Of a stretch of 64,000 nt of DNA, positions 16,988-24,853 are shown in pieces. Position 1 is the first letter of the stretch. Each line of letters begins with the position of its first letter. Location: contig CALANV010000035.1 in the NCBI GenBank assembly GCA_937926175.1, positions 18,353 to 82,352 of the forward strand, given 5' to 3'. This DNA comes from an uncultured Rhodospirillales bacterium. GTDB taxonomy: Bacteria; Pseudomonadota; Alphaproteobacteria; CACIAM-22H2. Both the position numbers and the translations under genes were made by a program. The notes below the pieces were generated by a model. It had not been told where the DNA came from. It was given only the letters and a program-made list of their open reading frames with translations, and ran no database searches.

Positions 16988-17443
16988 TTACTCGACCACC
17001 ATCAACGGTTCGCCGTATTCGACCGGAGCGCCGTCGCGGACGAAGATCTGCGTCACGGTTCCGTTCCGCGGGCTGCGGATCTGGTTCATCACCTTCATCG
17101 CTTCGATGATCAGCAGCGTCTGGCCCTCCGTCACGCGGTCGCCGACCTTGACGAACGGCGGTGCTCCCGGTTCGGGGGCAACGTAGGCCGTGCCGACCAT
17201 CGGTGCCGTGATCGTGCCCGGTGGCGGTGCGTCGGGGGAGGCGGCAGCTCCCGCCGTCGGGGCAGGGCCTGTAGGCGCCGGGGCCGGGGGTGTCGCGATG
17301 GCCTGCACCATGGGGGCGGCCGGCCGGGCAACCCGGATGCGGCGTTCGCCTTCGGCGTACTCGATCTCGCCGAGACCGGTTTCGTTGAGAATGTCGGCGA
17401 GTTTGCGGATCAGATCCGGGTCGACGGAGAACTTGTTCGGCAT
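16988..17443 (-). CDS. accB: Acetyl-CoA carboxylase, biotin carboxyl carrier protein
   Basis: The 151-residue protein carries biotin between AccC and the carboxyltransferase. The C-terminal biotinyl domain has the signature EAMKVMNQ with lysine 117 as the biotin site. Before it lies a proline- and alanine-rich flexible linker (about residues 45-80), and the N-terminal segment FSVDPDLIRKLADILNETGLGEIEYAEGERRIRV (in part) is typical. The ATG at 17443 overlaps the aroQ stop as ATGA, so translation is coupled. A longer open frame upstream lies inside aroQ and is rejected. Confidence 0.96.
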   Translation of the reverse strand: MPNKFSVDPDLIRKLADILNETGLGEIEYAEGERRIRVARPAAPMVQAIATPPAPAPTGPAPTAGAAASPDAPPPGTITAPMVGTAYVAPEPGAPPFVKVGDRVTEGQTLLIIEAMKVMNQIRSPRNGTVTQIFVRDGAPVEYGEPLMVVE

Positions 17444-17898
17444 CAGTCTCTGGTCTCGGCAATTAGGCGGGCGAGCGCATCGAGCGCGTAGAGATAGCCC
17501 TGGCCGCCGAACCCGCAGATCACGCCGCGCGCGACCGGGCTGATATGCGAATGATGGCGGAAGGACTCGCGGGCGTAGATGTTGGAAAGGTGGACCTCGA
17601 CGACCGGCAGCTCGCAAAGCAGCAGCGCATCGAGCACCGCGATCGAGGTGTGGGACAGTGCGCCGGCGTTGATGATGATCCCGTCGGCCGTGTCGCGGGC
17701 CTCGTGAATCCACTCGACCAGCTGGCCCTCATAGTTGGTCTGGCGGAAGTCGACGGTGACGCCGAGATCCGCCGCGCGTTCGCGGCAGGCAGCCTCGATG
17801 TCGCCGAGCGTCTCGCGCCCGTAGATCTCGGGCTGGCGGACGCCAAGCATGTTCAGATTCGGACCGTTCAGGATCAGGATGATCGGGGGTTCTGCCAC
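17443..17898 (-). CDS. aroQ: 3-dehydroquinate dehydratase, type II
   Basis: The 151-residue enzyme converts 3-dehydroquinate to 3-dehydroshikimate in aromatic amino acid synthesis. Signatures are ILNGPNLNMLGVRQPEIYG at about residues 9-27 with the catalytic tyrosine, FRQTNYEGQLVEWIHEA, IIINAGALSHTSIAVLDAL and VEVHLSNIYARESFRHHS with the active-site histidine. The start is taken as GTG at 17898, which gives the normal length of about 150; an ATG 11 bp upstream is out of frame. It is the first gene of the aroQ-accB-accC operon. Confidence 0.95.
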   Translation of the reverse strand: MAEPPIILILNGPNLNMLGVRQPEIYGRETLGDIEAACRERAADLGVTVDFRQTNYEGQLVEWIHEARDTADGIIINAGALSHTSIAVLDALLLCELPVVEVHLSNIYARESFRHHSHISPVARGVICGFGGQGYLYALDALARLIAETRD

Positions 17899-18206
17899 GG
17901 GAAATCCATTTGGCCGGCAGCGCCGAGTCGGCGTGGCCCTTATAGCATGGTCGTCCCGGGGCGCAACCGTGCCGCGCATCCGTGGCCCCCGCGCCCGGGC
18001 TGCTCAAAAATTTGGCCGCGGGTGCAATTTTCACTTTTCATCCAGGCGAATCGATATATATACGGACCTTGACGCACCCGCACGTGCCTCTGGCTCCCGG
18101 GCTCATCTGTCCGGGGTGGTTTAAGCAACGACGTTAGGCGTCCTTCCCTCGTGCCGACCGAGTGGGCGGTGAGTGCAAGAGGTTGGGAGTCCTGGTTGTT
18201 CGGACC

Positions 18207-18353
18207 ATGGTTGTATCCAAGCTGGGGCGCAGCGAGCGCGTCGCCGCCCCCATACCCGACATCCAGTTCTTTCCCGAATGCCTTGCCGCAGCCACGCGGG
18301 CGACACCGCGTTTGGTTGTCGGCCTAAACGCCCTGGGCGTGACTGGCCGGTGA
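18207..18353 (+). CDS. Candidate leader peptide (48 codons) in front of ornithine decarboxylase
   Basis: An ATG at 18207 opens a frame of 48 codons ending with TGA at 18350-18352. The predicted peptide begins MVVSKLGRSERVAAPIPD and continues IQFFPECLAAATRA. Third codon positions are about 75% G or C, better than the overlapping frames. The stop codon lies exactly at the 3' edge of a terminator-like hairpin, with the T run beginning at the next base. In gammaproteobacteria, speF is preceded by an ornithine-sensing arrest peptide, SpeFL; this one has no clear sequence similarity to it. The ribosome-binding site is weak (GGGAG about 16 nt upstream). Whether it is translated is unknown. Confidence 0.35.
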   Translation: MVVSKLGRSERVAAPIPDIQFFPECLAAATRATPRLVVGLNALGVTGR

Positions 18354-18358
18354 TTTTT
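18318..18358 (+). terminator. Terminator-like hairpin (possible attenuator) in the decarboxylase leader
   Basis: TCGGCC at 18318-18323 can pair with GGCCGG at 18344-18349 (one G-U pair). Inside, ACGCC at 18327-18331 pairs with GGCGT at 18335-18339 around a 3-nt loop. The sequence TGA and then six T residues (18353-18358) follow at once. This has the form of an intrinsic terminator and lies 25 bp before the decarboxylase start, so it could act as an attenuator. A competing pairing of CCGG at 18346-18349 with CCGG at 18360-18363 is also possible. Confidence 0.45.
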
Positions 18359-18382
18359 TGCCGGAAAGGACTGTTGACTTAG

Positions 18383-19513
18383 ATGACCCCAAAGATTGCC
18401 CGCTTCCTTGCCGAGCACAATCCGCCGACCCCGTGCCTTGTCGTCGATCTCGACGTCATTGCGCACAACTACAAGCGGCTCAAGAAGGCGCTGCCGCTCG
18501 CGCAGATCTTTTACGCCGTGAAGGCAAATCCGGCGCCCGAGATCCTGCGCGTTCTCGACTCGCTTGGCTCCAATTTCGACACGGCCTCCATCTACGAGAT
18601 CGAGGACTGCCTCGCGCTCGGCATCAGCGCCGATCGCCTGTCGTTCGGCAGCACGATCAAGAAGGAGGACCACATCCGCCGCGCCTTCGAGGCCGGCGTC
18701 AACCTGTATGCGTTCGATTCGCCAGCCGAACTGGAGAAGCTGGCCCGTGCCGCGCCGGGCGCGCGCGTGTTCTGCCGCATCTTCATGACGGGTGAAGGAG
18801 CCGACTGGCCGCTTTCGCGCAAGTTCGGCTGCTCGGTCGAAATGGCCAAGGACCTGCTGATCCGCGCCCGCGACCTGGGGCTCGACCCGCACGGGGTGTC
18901 GTTCCACGTCGGCTCGCAGCAGCGCGACCTGTCGCAATGGGATGTCGCGGTCGGCAAGACCAAGATGCTGTTCACGGCGCTGAACGAGGCCGGCATCGAG
19001 CTCAAGCTGATCAATCTGGGCGGCGGTTTCCCGGCCCGCTACCGGCAGCGCATTCCGACCATCGACGCCTATGCGGCCGCGATCATGGATGCGATGACGA
19101 AGCACTTCGGCAACAACCTGCCGCAGATGATCATCGAGCCGGGCCGCGGCATCGCCGGCGATGCGGGCGTGATCCAGTCCGAGGTCGTCCTCATTTCGAC
19201 CAAGGGCGACGACGACGACCGGCGCTGGATCTATCTCGATATCGGCAAGTTCGGCGGGCTGCCGGAGACCATGGGCGAAGCGATCCAGTACCGGATCAAG
19301 ACGCCCCATGACGGCAAGCCGGTTGGCCCCGTCGTGATCGCCGGGCCGACCTGCGACGAGATGGACATGCTGTACGAGAAGGCCGGCTACAAGCTGCCGA
19401 TCGACCTCGCGGTCGGCGACAAGGTTCAGATCCTGGCCACCGGCGCGTATACGACGACCTATGCGTCGGTCGGCTTCAACGGCTTCCCGCCGCTCAAGAG
19501 CTATTACGTCTGA
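18383..19513 (+). CDS. Ornithine decarboxylase-like PLP enzyme (fold III, group IV decarboxylase)
   Basis: The 376-residue protein belongs to the fold-III Orn/DAP/Arg decarboxylase family, the eukaryotic-like ornithine decarboxylase class, and most likely makes putrescine from ornithine. The PLP lysine is K47 in FYAVKANP; VSFHVGSQQ, LINLGGGFPARY and IIEPGRGIAGDAGV carry phosphate- and substrate-binding residues, and GPTCDEMD holds the active-site cysteine C324. Some members also decarboxylate lysine, so a dual role is possible. The ATG at 18383 has GGAAAGGA upstream. The leader and the terminator downstream indicate a monocistronic unit. Confidence 0.92.
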   Translation: MTPKIARFLAEHNPPTPCLVVDLDVIAHNYKRLKKALPLAQIFYAVKANPAPEILRVLDSLGSNFDTASIYEIEDCLALGISADRLSFGSTIKKEDHIRRAFEAGVNLYAFDSPAELEKLARAAPGARVFCRIFMTGEGADWPLSRKFGCSVEMAKDLLIRARDLGLDPHGVSFHVGSQQRDLSQWDVAVGKTKMLFTALNEAGIELKLINLGGGFPARYRQRIPTIDAYAAAIMDAMTKHFGNNLPQMIIEPGRGIAGDAGVIQSEVVLISTKGDDDDRRWIYLDIGKFGGLPETMGEAIQYRIKTPHDGKPVGPVVIAGPTCDEMDMLYEKAGYKLPIDLAVGDKVQILATGAYTTTYASVGFNGFPPLKSYYV

Positions 19514-19566
19514 CGGTCTGCGACCGTCACCTGAGACAGGCCCGGACGGCGACGCCCGGGCCTTTT
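19512..19566 (+). terminator. Intrinsic terminator after the ornithine decarboxylase gene
   Basis: A 6-bp perfect hairpin (GACGGT at 19512-19517 with ACCGTC at 19523-19528) sits at the stop codon. It is followed by a stronger one, GGCCCGG at 19539-19545 with CCGGGCC at 19556-19562, then TTTT. The second is a typical rho-independent terminator. Confidence 0.75.
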
Positions 19567-19703
19567 GCTTTGCGGGCCGCGCCCTCGATGACCCGGCTTC
19601 ACGGGGCCTCGGTGCCGAATTGCGGCAGGCTTGCATTTGCAGCAACCCTTTCCGGCAGTCTTATCTATGCTTGCGGGCGTAGAGGCGCCGCTAGAGTGTG
19701 CGC

Positions 19704-20618
19704 ATGTCAGACCGCCCGCAGCTTCTGCCGACGCTTGCCGCCGTCCTGGCGACCGTGCTTGGCGGTTCCGCCATCGTCGCGACGCGACTTGCCCTGGGCG
19801 ACGGTGAGCCCGATGCCTTGGTCTTCTCCGTGCTTCGGTACGTCGGTGCCAGTATCGTGATGGTCGCGATCGCGTTCGCCACGCTGGGGCGGCGCTTTCG
19901 GATCATCGGACCGGGCCTGGTACCGGTCATGGCATTGGGCGTCCTTCAGTACGCCCTCTTCGGGTGGCTGTTCACGGCCTCATCGCACTATATGCCGGCG
20001 GCGCGGGGCGGGCTCATCTTCGCCACGATGCCCATCCTGACACTGGGGCTGTCGGTGCTGCTTGGTCGGGAACGGTTGACCGTGGCGAAGACCGTGGGGG
20101 CGGCCCTCGCTTGCGGCGGGGTTGCGTTCGCGCTCGGCGAAGGCGCGCTCGTGACGGGACCGGAGGTGTGGAAGGGCGATCTGATGATGTTCGGCGCTGC
20201 GCTCGCGGGGTCGACCTACAACGTTCTGTCCGGCATCTATCTGCGGAACATGCCGGCTCTCGGCATGATGGCGATACAGCTGCCGGTCGGGGCCGCCGTG
20301 CTGCTCGCCGTATTTGCGGTGAGCGGCGATCTTTCCGAACTCTTCGCGCTCGATGCCATCGAATGGGGGGCGGCCATCTACGTCGCGACGCTCGGCGGTG
20401 CCGCGTCGTTCTATCTGTGGATCTGGGCGCTCGAACGGATCGCACCGTCGCGCGTTGCCGTGACCGTCACGTTCAATCCGGTTTCGGCGACGCTGCTCGG
20501 CGCTCTCGTTCTGGGAGAGCCGTTGACCTGGCGCATGGCAGTCGGCCTAGCGGGGATCGTCGCCGGGATCACGATCGCGAACTGGCCGGCGCGGCAGCCG
20601 GCACCGGCTTCCGGCTAG
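19704..20618 (+). CDS. EamA/DMT family transporter
   Basis: The 304-residue protein has about ten hydrophobic segments arranged as two similar halves, each with the EamA pattern (first half LGGSAIVATRLALGDGEPDALVFSVLR in part; second half GSTYNVLSGIYLRNMPALGMMA). Drug/metabolite transporters of this type export amino acids, metabolites or other small molecules. The second half ends with FNPVSATLLGALVLGEPLTWRM, a typical EamA ending. ATG at 19704 is used; a GTG at 19698 is equally possible. It converges with the MarR gene. The substrate is unknown. Confidence 0.88.
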   Translation: MSDRPQLLPTLAAVLATVLGGSAIVATRLALGDGEPDALVFSVLRYVGASIVMVAIAFATLGRRFRIIGPGLVPVMALGVLQYALFGWLFTASSHYMPAARGGLIFATMPILTLGLSVLLGRERLTVAKTVGAALACGGVAFALGEGALVTGPEVWKGDLMMFGAALAGSTYNVLSGIYLRNMPALGMMAIQLPVGAAVLLAVFAVSGDLSELFALDAIEWGAAIYVATLGGAASFYLWIWALERIAPSRVAVTVTFNPVSATLLGALVLGEPLTWRMAVGLAGIVAGITIANWPARQPAPASG

Positions 20619-20631
20619 AGTCGCGCGCCAG

Positions 20632-21165
20632 TCAGTCTTCTGCTTTCTTCGCTTTCGTGCGATAGAGCTGGACCGCCTGATCCATCAGCTTGGTCACGAG
20701 GCGGTCGAGCGTCTCGCGCTCGGCCGGGGTAAGTCCTGCCAGAAGCGCCGCCTCGATCTCGCGCGCCATCGGCACGATCGCATCGTGCATCCGGCGCCCG
20801 GTTCGCGACAGGCGCAGCGCCGAACGTCGCCGGTCAGTGGCGTCGGTGGTACGGTCGACCACATTCGTCTTGATGAGACGCGCAACTGCACGGCTGACCC
20901 GTACCTTGTCCATCGCCGTTCGTTCGGCGACCTCGTTCGCTGACAGCGGCGCAAAGCGTCCGAGCACGGCCATCACGCGCCATTCCGGAATGCTCAGGCC
21001 AAATCTCTCACCATACATCCGGGCGAAGGCGCGGCTCATCGTATTGGTTAGCACCGATAGCCGATAGGGGAGGAACCGCTCAAGGGCAAACGGCTCATCC
21101 TCTCCCGGCATGTCATCGGCCGAGGGCGACGGGCGGGGAACCGAAACGGGTTGCATTGGTTTCAT
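20632..21165 (-). CDS. MarR family regulator, probable repressor of the homogentisate pathway genes
   Basis: The 177-residue protein has the winged helix-turn-helix of the MarR family: LSIPEWRVMAVLGRFAPLSANEVAERTAMDKVRVSRAVARLIKTNVVDR (seen in part at about residues 57-105), followed by DATDRRRSALRLSRTGRRMHD, the wing. It is divergent from hppD, with 86 bp between starts, and that gap carries a perfect inverted repeat covering its own start codon. It probably represses both itself and the hppD-hmgA-fah genes. A second ATG three codons inside (21156) could be the true start. Confidence 0.9.
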   Translation of the reverse strand: MKPMQPVSVPRPSPSADDMPGEDEPFALERFLPYRLSVLTNTMSRAFARMYGERFGLSIPEWRVMAVLGRFAPLSANEVAERTAMDKVRVSRAVARLIKTNVVDRTTDATDRRRSALRLSRTGRRMHDAIVPMAREIEAALLAGLTPAERETLDRLVTKLMDQAVQLYRTKAKKAED

Positions 21166-21172
21166 TTGAAAC
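21159..21172. promoter_or_regulatory. Perfect inverted repeat, probable MarR operator
   Basis: GTTTCATTTGAAAC is a 6-bp perfect inverted repeat with a 2-bp centre. It overlaps the MarR gene's start codon (CAT at 21163-21165 on the plus strand) and lies 80 bp upstream of hppD. MarR proteins bind palindromes of this size and usually control the divergent gene and their own. Confidence 0.55.
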
Positions 21173-21251
21173 TATTATAGACGTGTCCTAAACGACTGCA
21201 ACGACGGCACGCGCTGAGCAATCTTTTTGTGCCGCCAGCAACGGAGGGCTC

Positions 21252-22367
21252 ATGGCTGCGGGTCTGCATGACGTCATCGACGCCCCGGAAGGGGTGACGA
21301 CGCAAAACCCCATGGGCACGGACGGCTTCGAGTTCGTCGAATACACCGCACTGGATCCCAAGGCGCTCGGCCGATTGTTCGAATCGATGGGCTTCACGGC
21401 CGTGGCGCGGCACCGTTCGAAGGATGTGACGCTCTACCGCCAGGGCGACGTCAACTTCATCGTCAATGCGGAGCCCGACAGCTTCGCCCAGGCCTTCGCG
21501 CGCGTGCACGGTCCGTCGGCCTGCGCGATGGCGTTCCGGGTCGCCGATGCCGCTTATGCCTATCGGCGCGCGATCGAGCTCGGCGCCAAGCCTGTCGAGG
21601 GCCGGATCGGCCCCATGGAACTCAACATCCCCGCGATCGAAGGCATTGGCGGCAGCCTGATCTATCTCGTCGATCGTTATGGGACCCGTGGCACGATCTA
21701 CGATGTCGACTTCCGGCCGTTGCCGGGTGTCGATCAGAACCCCATGGGCGTGGGCCTCGTCTATATCGACCATCTGACGCACAACGTTCATCGCGGCCGG
21801 ATGGAAGAATGGGCGCGCTTCTACGAAAAGATCTTCAACTTCCGGGAGATGCGCTACTTCGACATCGAAGGCAAGCTGACCGGCCTCAGGTCGAAGGCGA
21901 TGACGAGTCCGTGCGGCAAGATCCGCATTCCGATCAACGAGTCGGCCGACGACAGGTCGCAGATCGAGGAGTTTCTCGAGGCCTATCGCGGCGAGGGGAT
22001 TCAGCACATCGCGCTCGGCACCGACGACATCTACGCGACGGTGGAAGAACTGCGCCGGCGTGGGGTGGAGTTTCTCGATACGCCGGACACGTATTACGAA
22101 ATGGTCGACAAGCGCCTGCCGGGCCATGGCGAGGATCTCGCCCGGCTACAGCGCAATCGCATCCTGATCGACGGAGCGCCGAAACTCAGCCCCGACAGCG
22201 ACGATCGCGGTCTGCTGCTGCAGATCTTCACCAAGACCGTCATCGGACCGATCTTCTTCGAGATCATCCAGCGCAAGGGCAATGAGGGGTTCGGCGAGGG
22301 CAATTTCCGCGCCCTGTTCGAATCGATTGAACTTGACCAGATCCGCAGAGGAGTCCTTCAAGCATGA
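21252..22367 (+). CDS. hppD: 4-hydroxyphenylpyruvate dioxygenase
   Basis: The 371-residue enzyme converts 4-hydroxyphenylpyruvate to homogentisate in tyrosine breakdown. The non-heme iron ligands are visible: H174 in YIDHLTHNV, H252 in GIQHIAL and E337 in PIFFEIIQRKG, with the family ending GFGEGNFRALFESIE. Both VOC-type halves are present and the length is normal. The start ATG at 21252 follows AACGGAGGGCTC. It overlaps hmgA as ATGA, so the two are translationally coupled. Confidence 0.96.
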   Translation: MAAGLHDVIDAPEGVTTQNPMGTDGFEFVEYTALDPKALGRLFESMGFTAVARHRSKDVTLYRQGDVNFIVNAEPDSFAQAFARVHGPSACAMAFRVADAAYAYRRAIELGAKPVEGRIGPMELNIPAIEGIGGSLIYLVDRYGTRGTIYDVDFRPLPGVDQNPMGVGLVYIDHLTHNVHRGRMEEWARFYEKIFNFREMRYFDIEGKLTGLRSKAMTSPCGKIRIPINESADDRSQIEEFLEAYRGEGIQHIALGTDDIYATVEELRRRGVEFLDTPDTYYEMVDKRLPGHGEDLARLQRNRILIDGAPKLSPDSDDRGLLLQIFTKTVIGPIFFEIIQRKGNEGFGEGNFRALFESIELDQIRRGVLQA

Positions 22368-23506
22368 AGAACTGGATCAGCTTTCCTCGCCGCGAGGGCA
22401 ATGCATCGCGTCAGGCCCATACGCGGATTCCCGAAGGCACGTACGAGCGGGAACTCGGCAAGGAAGGTTTTTTCGGTCCTGCGACGCAGATGTATCACGC
22501 CCACCCGCCGACGGGCTGGATCAAATGGGAGGGCGACCTGCGGCCGCGCGCCTTCGATCTGAACAAGATCAATTCGACGTCCGCCTCGCCGTGGGACGCA
22601 CCGACGATTCTGTCCAACGCCGCCATGAAGTTCCGCTGGTGGCGGATGGAAGGGCGCATGGATCACCTCGCCCGCAACGCCGATGGTGACGAGCTCATCT
22701 TCATTCACGAGGGCGCAGGCGATCTGTTCTGCGACTACGGCCACCTGAGCTTCCGGGACGGCGACTACATCATGTTGCCGCGGTCCACGATGTGGCGGAT
22801 CGAAGCGACGGAGCCGGTGACAGCGCTGCTGATCGAAGCGACGAACGACAGCTACCGTCTGCCGGAGAAGGGCATCGTCGGAAGACACGCGATCTTCGAT
22901 CCGGGCGTGCTCGACGTGCCGTCGCTGGACGAGGCGTTCGCGGCGCAGAAGAGCGAGACCGAGACCCGCGTGGTCATCAAACGGGGCGGCAAGCTGTCGA
23001 CCGTGACGTACCCGTTCAATCCGCTCGATGCAGTCGGCTGGCAGGGCGATCTCTGTCCGGTGCGGGTCAACTGGCGCGACATCCGGCCGCTGATGAGCCA
23101 TCGCTATCACCTGCCGCCGTCGGCACATACGACCTTCGTCGCCGGACGCTTCGTCGTGTGCACGTTCGCACCGCGGCCGGCCGAGAGCGATCCGGACGCG
23201 CTGAAGCTGCCGTTCTTCCACAACAACGACGACTACGACGAGATCATCTTCTATCACCACGGCAAGTTCTTCTCGCGCGACAACATCCATCCCGGGATGG
23301 TGACCCTGCATCCCTGCGGCTTTACGCACGGGCCGCATCCAAAGGCATTCGCGCTCGCGCAGCAGTCGAAGGGCGGCCATATCCTGGACGAGGTTGCGGT
23401 GATGATCGACACACGCGATGCGGTCGAGGTCGCGAGGCTTCCGGAGGGCGTCGAGTGGCACGGCTATGTCGACAGCTGGAAGCCGAAACAGGCCGCTGCC
23501 GAGTAG
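22364..23506 (+). CDS. hmgA: Homogentisate 1,2-dioxygenase
   Basis: The 380-residue protein opens the homogentisate ring to maleylacetoacetate using iron. The family pattern is seen in GFFGPATQMYHAHPPTGW near the N terminus, in PFFHNNDDYDEIIFYHHGKF with the iron-binding glutamate and nearby histidine, and in HPGMVTLHPCGFTHGPHP with the last histidine ligands. It is about 50 residues shorter than the human and Pseudomonas enzymes, as in a shorter branch of the family common in bacteria. It overlaps hppD by 4 bp and is followed by the fumarylacetoacetase-type gene. Confidence 0.88.
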   Translation: MKNWISFPRREGNASRQAHTRIPEGTYERELGKEGFFGPATQMYHAHPPTGWIKWEGDLRPRAFDLNKINSTSASPWDAPTILSNAAMKFRWWRMEGRMDHLARNADGDELIFIHEGAGDLFCDYGHLSFRDGDYIMLPRSTMWRIEATEPVTALLIEATNDSYRLPEKGIVGRHAIFDPGVLDVPSLDEAFAAQKSETETRVVIKRGGKLSTVTYPFNPLDAVGWQGDLCPVRVNWRDIRPLMSHRYHLPPSAHTTFVAGRFVVCTFAPRPAESDPDALKLPFFHNNDDYDEIIFYHHGKFFSRDNIHPGMVTLHPCGFTHGPHPKAFALAQQSKGGHILDEVAVMIDTRDAVEVARLPEGVEWHGYVDSWKPKQAAAE

Positions 23507-23564
23507 TCCGTCGTTCTGGTCGCGGGCGGGCCGCGACCGCGCCATCTGAGAAAGGAATCGAGTG

Positions 23565-24587
23565 ATGAAACTCGCAACGCTGAGGGAAGGCGGGCGTGAC
23601 GGCACGCTCGTGGTCGTGTCACGGGATCTCACGCACGCCGTCAGGGTGCCCAGCATTGCGCCGACATTGCAGGCGGCACTGGATAACTGGAGCGAGGTTC
23701 ATGCCGAGCTCGCATCCGTCTACCGCTTGCTCAACGAGAATCACCTCGAATGCTGCGGCGACGAGCGTGCGTTCAAGCTGGATCAGCGGGCATTGATGGC
23801 GCCGCTGCCGCGCGCCTATCAGTTCGCCGACGGCAGTGCATACCTGAACCATGTCGAGCTCGTCCGCCGGGCGCGGGGAGCGGAAATGCCGCCGTCCTTC
23901 CTTACCGATCCGCTCATGTATCAGGGCGCCTCGGACGGGTTTCTCGGGCCGTTCGACGATATCGAGGCCATCGACGAGGCGCATGGAATCGATTTCGAGG
24001 CGGAGGTCGCCGTCATCACCGACGACGTGCCGATGGGCGTCACGCCCGAGCAGGCGAGACGGCATATCAAGCTGCTGATGCTCGTGAACGACGTCAGCCT
24101 GCGCAATCTGATTCCGGGCGAGCTTGCCAAGGGCTTCGGCTTCTTCCAGTCGAAGCCGGCATCGAGCTGTTCGCCGGTGGCGGTCACCCCGGACGAGCTG
24201 GGGACGGCCTGGGATGGCGGGAAGGTCAACCTACCGCTCGTCACGCATCTCAACGGCGAACTGTTCGGCAGGCCCAATGCCGGCGTCGACATGAATTTCG
24301 ATTTCGGGCAGCTGATTGCGCATGCAGCGCGCACGCGCCGGCTTTGTGCCGGCACCATCATCGGCTCCGGCACCGTCTCCAACCGGGACCGCTCGACCGG
24401 GTCGTCTTGCCTGGCCGAAAAGCGCACGATCGAAACTATCGACCACGGAAAGCCGATCACGCCGTTCATGAAGTTCGGTGATCGTGTCCGGATCGAGATG
24501 TTCGACAGCCAGGGGCGCTCGATCTTCGGCGCGATCGACCAGAAGATCGTGAAGTACGTCCCGCGCCAAGTCGGCGCCGCCGCGTAG
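23565..24587 (+). CDS. Fumarylacetoacetate hydrolase family protein (fumarylacetoacetase)
   Basis: The 340-residue protein belongs to the FAH family and would cleave fumarylacetoacetate to fumarate and acetoacetate, the last step of tyrosine degradation. The metal-binding region is DFEAEVAVITDD at about residues 142-153, with downstream blocks LLMLVNDVSLRNLIP and GFGFFQSKPASSCSPVAVTPDELG. GSGTVSNRDR near residue 268 is a typical FAH stretch. The ATG at 23565 is used with AGAAAGGAATCGAGTG upstream; a GTG one codon earlier is possible. It lies 58 bp after hmgA in the same operon. Confidence 0.9.
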   Translation: MKLATLREGGRDGTLVVVSRDLTHAVRVPSIAPTLQAALDNWSEVHAELASVYRLLNENHLECCGDERAFKLDQRALMAPLPRAYQFADGSAYLNHVELVRRARGAEMPPSFLTDPLMYQGASDGFLGPFDDIEAIDEAHGIDFEAEVAVITDDVPMGVTPEQARRHIKLLMLVNDVSLRNLIPGELAKGFGFFQSKPASSCSPVAVTPDELGTAWDGGKVNLPLVTHLNGELFGRPNAGVDMNFDFGQLIAHAARTRRLCAGTIIGSGTVSNRDRSTGSSCLAEKRTIETIDHGKPITPFMKFGDRVRIEMFDSQGRSIFGAIDQKIVKYVPRQVGAAA

Positions 24588-24674
24588 GGCGTCGACTTAG
24601 GCGAAGGGCGGTCTGTGCGGACCCCGCTGCAGGTACGGTTGCGGGAGCTCAATCCGCCGGCACGAACGTCGTCG

Positions 24675-24722
24675 CCTCAGGGGCGCGCTGCTCGCCTCGC
24701 GACAGCAGCCGATCCCCTGAGG
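24675..24722. repeat. 48-nt inverted repeat between the fumarylacetoacetase and GNAT genes
   Basis: CCTCAGGGG (24675-24683) pairs perfectly with CCCCTGAGG (24714-24722). Inside, GCTGCT (24687-24692) pairs with AGCAGC (24704-24709). No T run follows on either strand, so it is not a standard terminator. It lies in a 266-bp gap in which I see no gene. Confidence 0.4.
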
Positions 24723-24853
24723 GGATGCGCAGCCCCGATAGGGATGCCTCCGGAAATTGCGGTCAAAGCATAGGCGCCCCGCGAACAACGGACTGGTGGC
24801 CGGGCGACCGTGTGATAGGTAGTCCCCGTCGGCGCATTTGCGAGGTCGGATCC

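Larger units (their letters stand above)
17899..18382. other. 484-bp gap between aroQ and ornithine decarboxylase: divergent promoters and a long decarboxylase leader
   Basis: The part 17930-18065 is AT-rich around 18001-18064, ending with TATATATAC at about 18055-18063, a likely promoter for the rightward decarboxylase transcript. From about 18120 to the start codon at 18383 the sequence looks like a structured leader and contains one short coding-like frame and a terminator-like hairpin, both listed separately. The position and length fit the speF RNA motif known upstream of alphaproteobacterial ornithine decarboxylase genes. Confidence 0.5.
18121..18382 (+). promoter_or_regulatory. Candidate speF-type leader of the ornithine decarboxylase gene
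   Basis: About 260 nt of leader precede the decarboxylase start codon. The speF motif is a conserved RNA found in alphaproteobacteria directly upstream of this gene class; I assign it here by position, not by an alignment. The leader ends with a two-part hairpin and a run of six T residues (18318-18358), followed by the ribosome-binding site GGAAAGGA. Such a layout would allow termination or access to the start to be switched, for example by polyamines or ornithine. The ligand is an inference. Confidence 0.5.

Noticed and set aside
18173..18382. Second overlapping short frame in the decarboxylase leader, arginine-rich and ending directly before the gene
   Set aside because: Many of its third codon positions are A or T and it needs a GTG start without a ribosome-binding site, so it is less likely coding than the frame at 18207-18353. 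It is not fully excluded.
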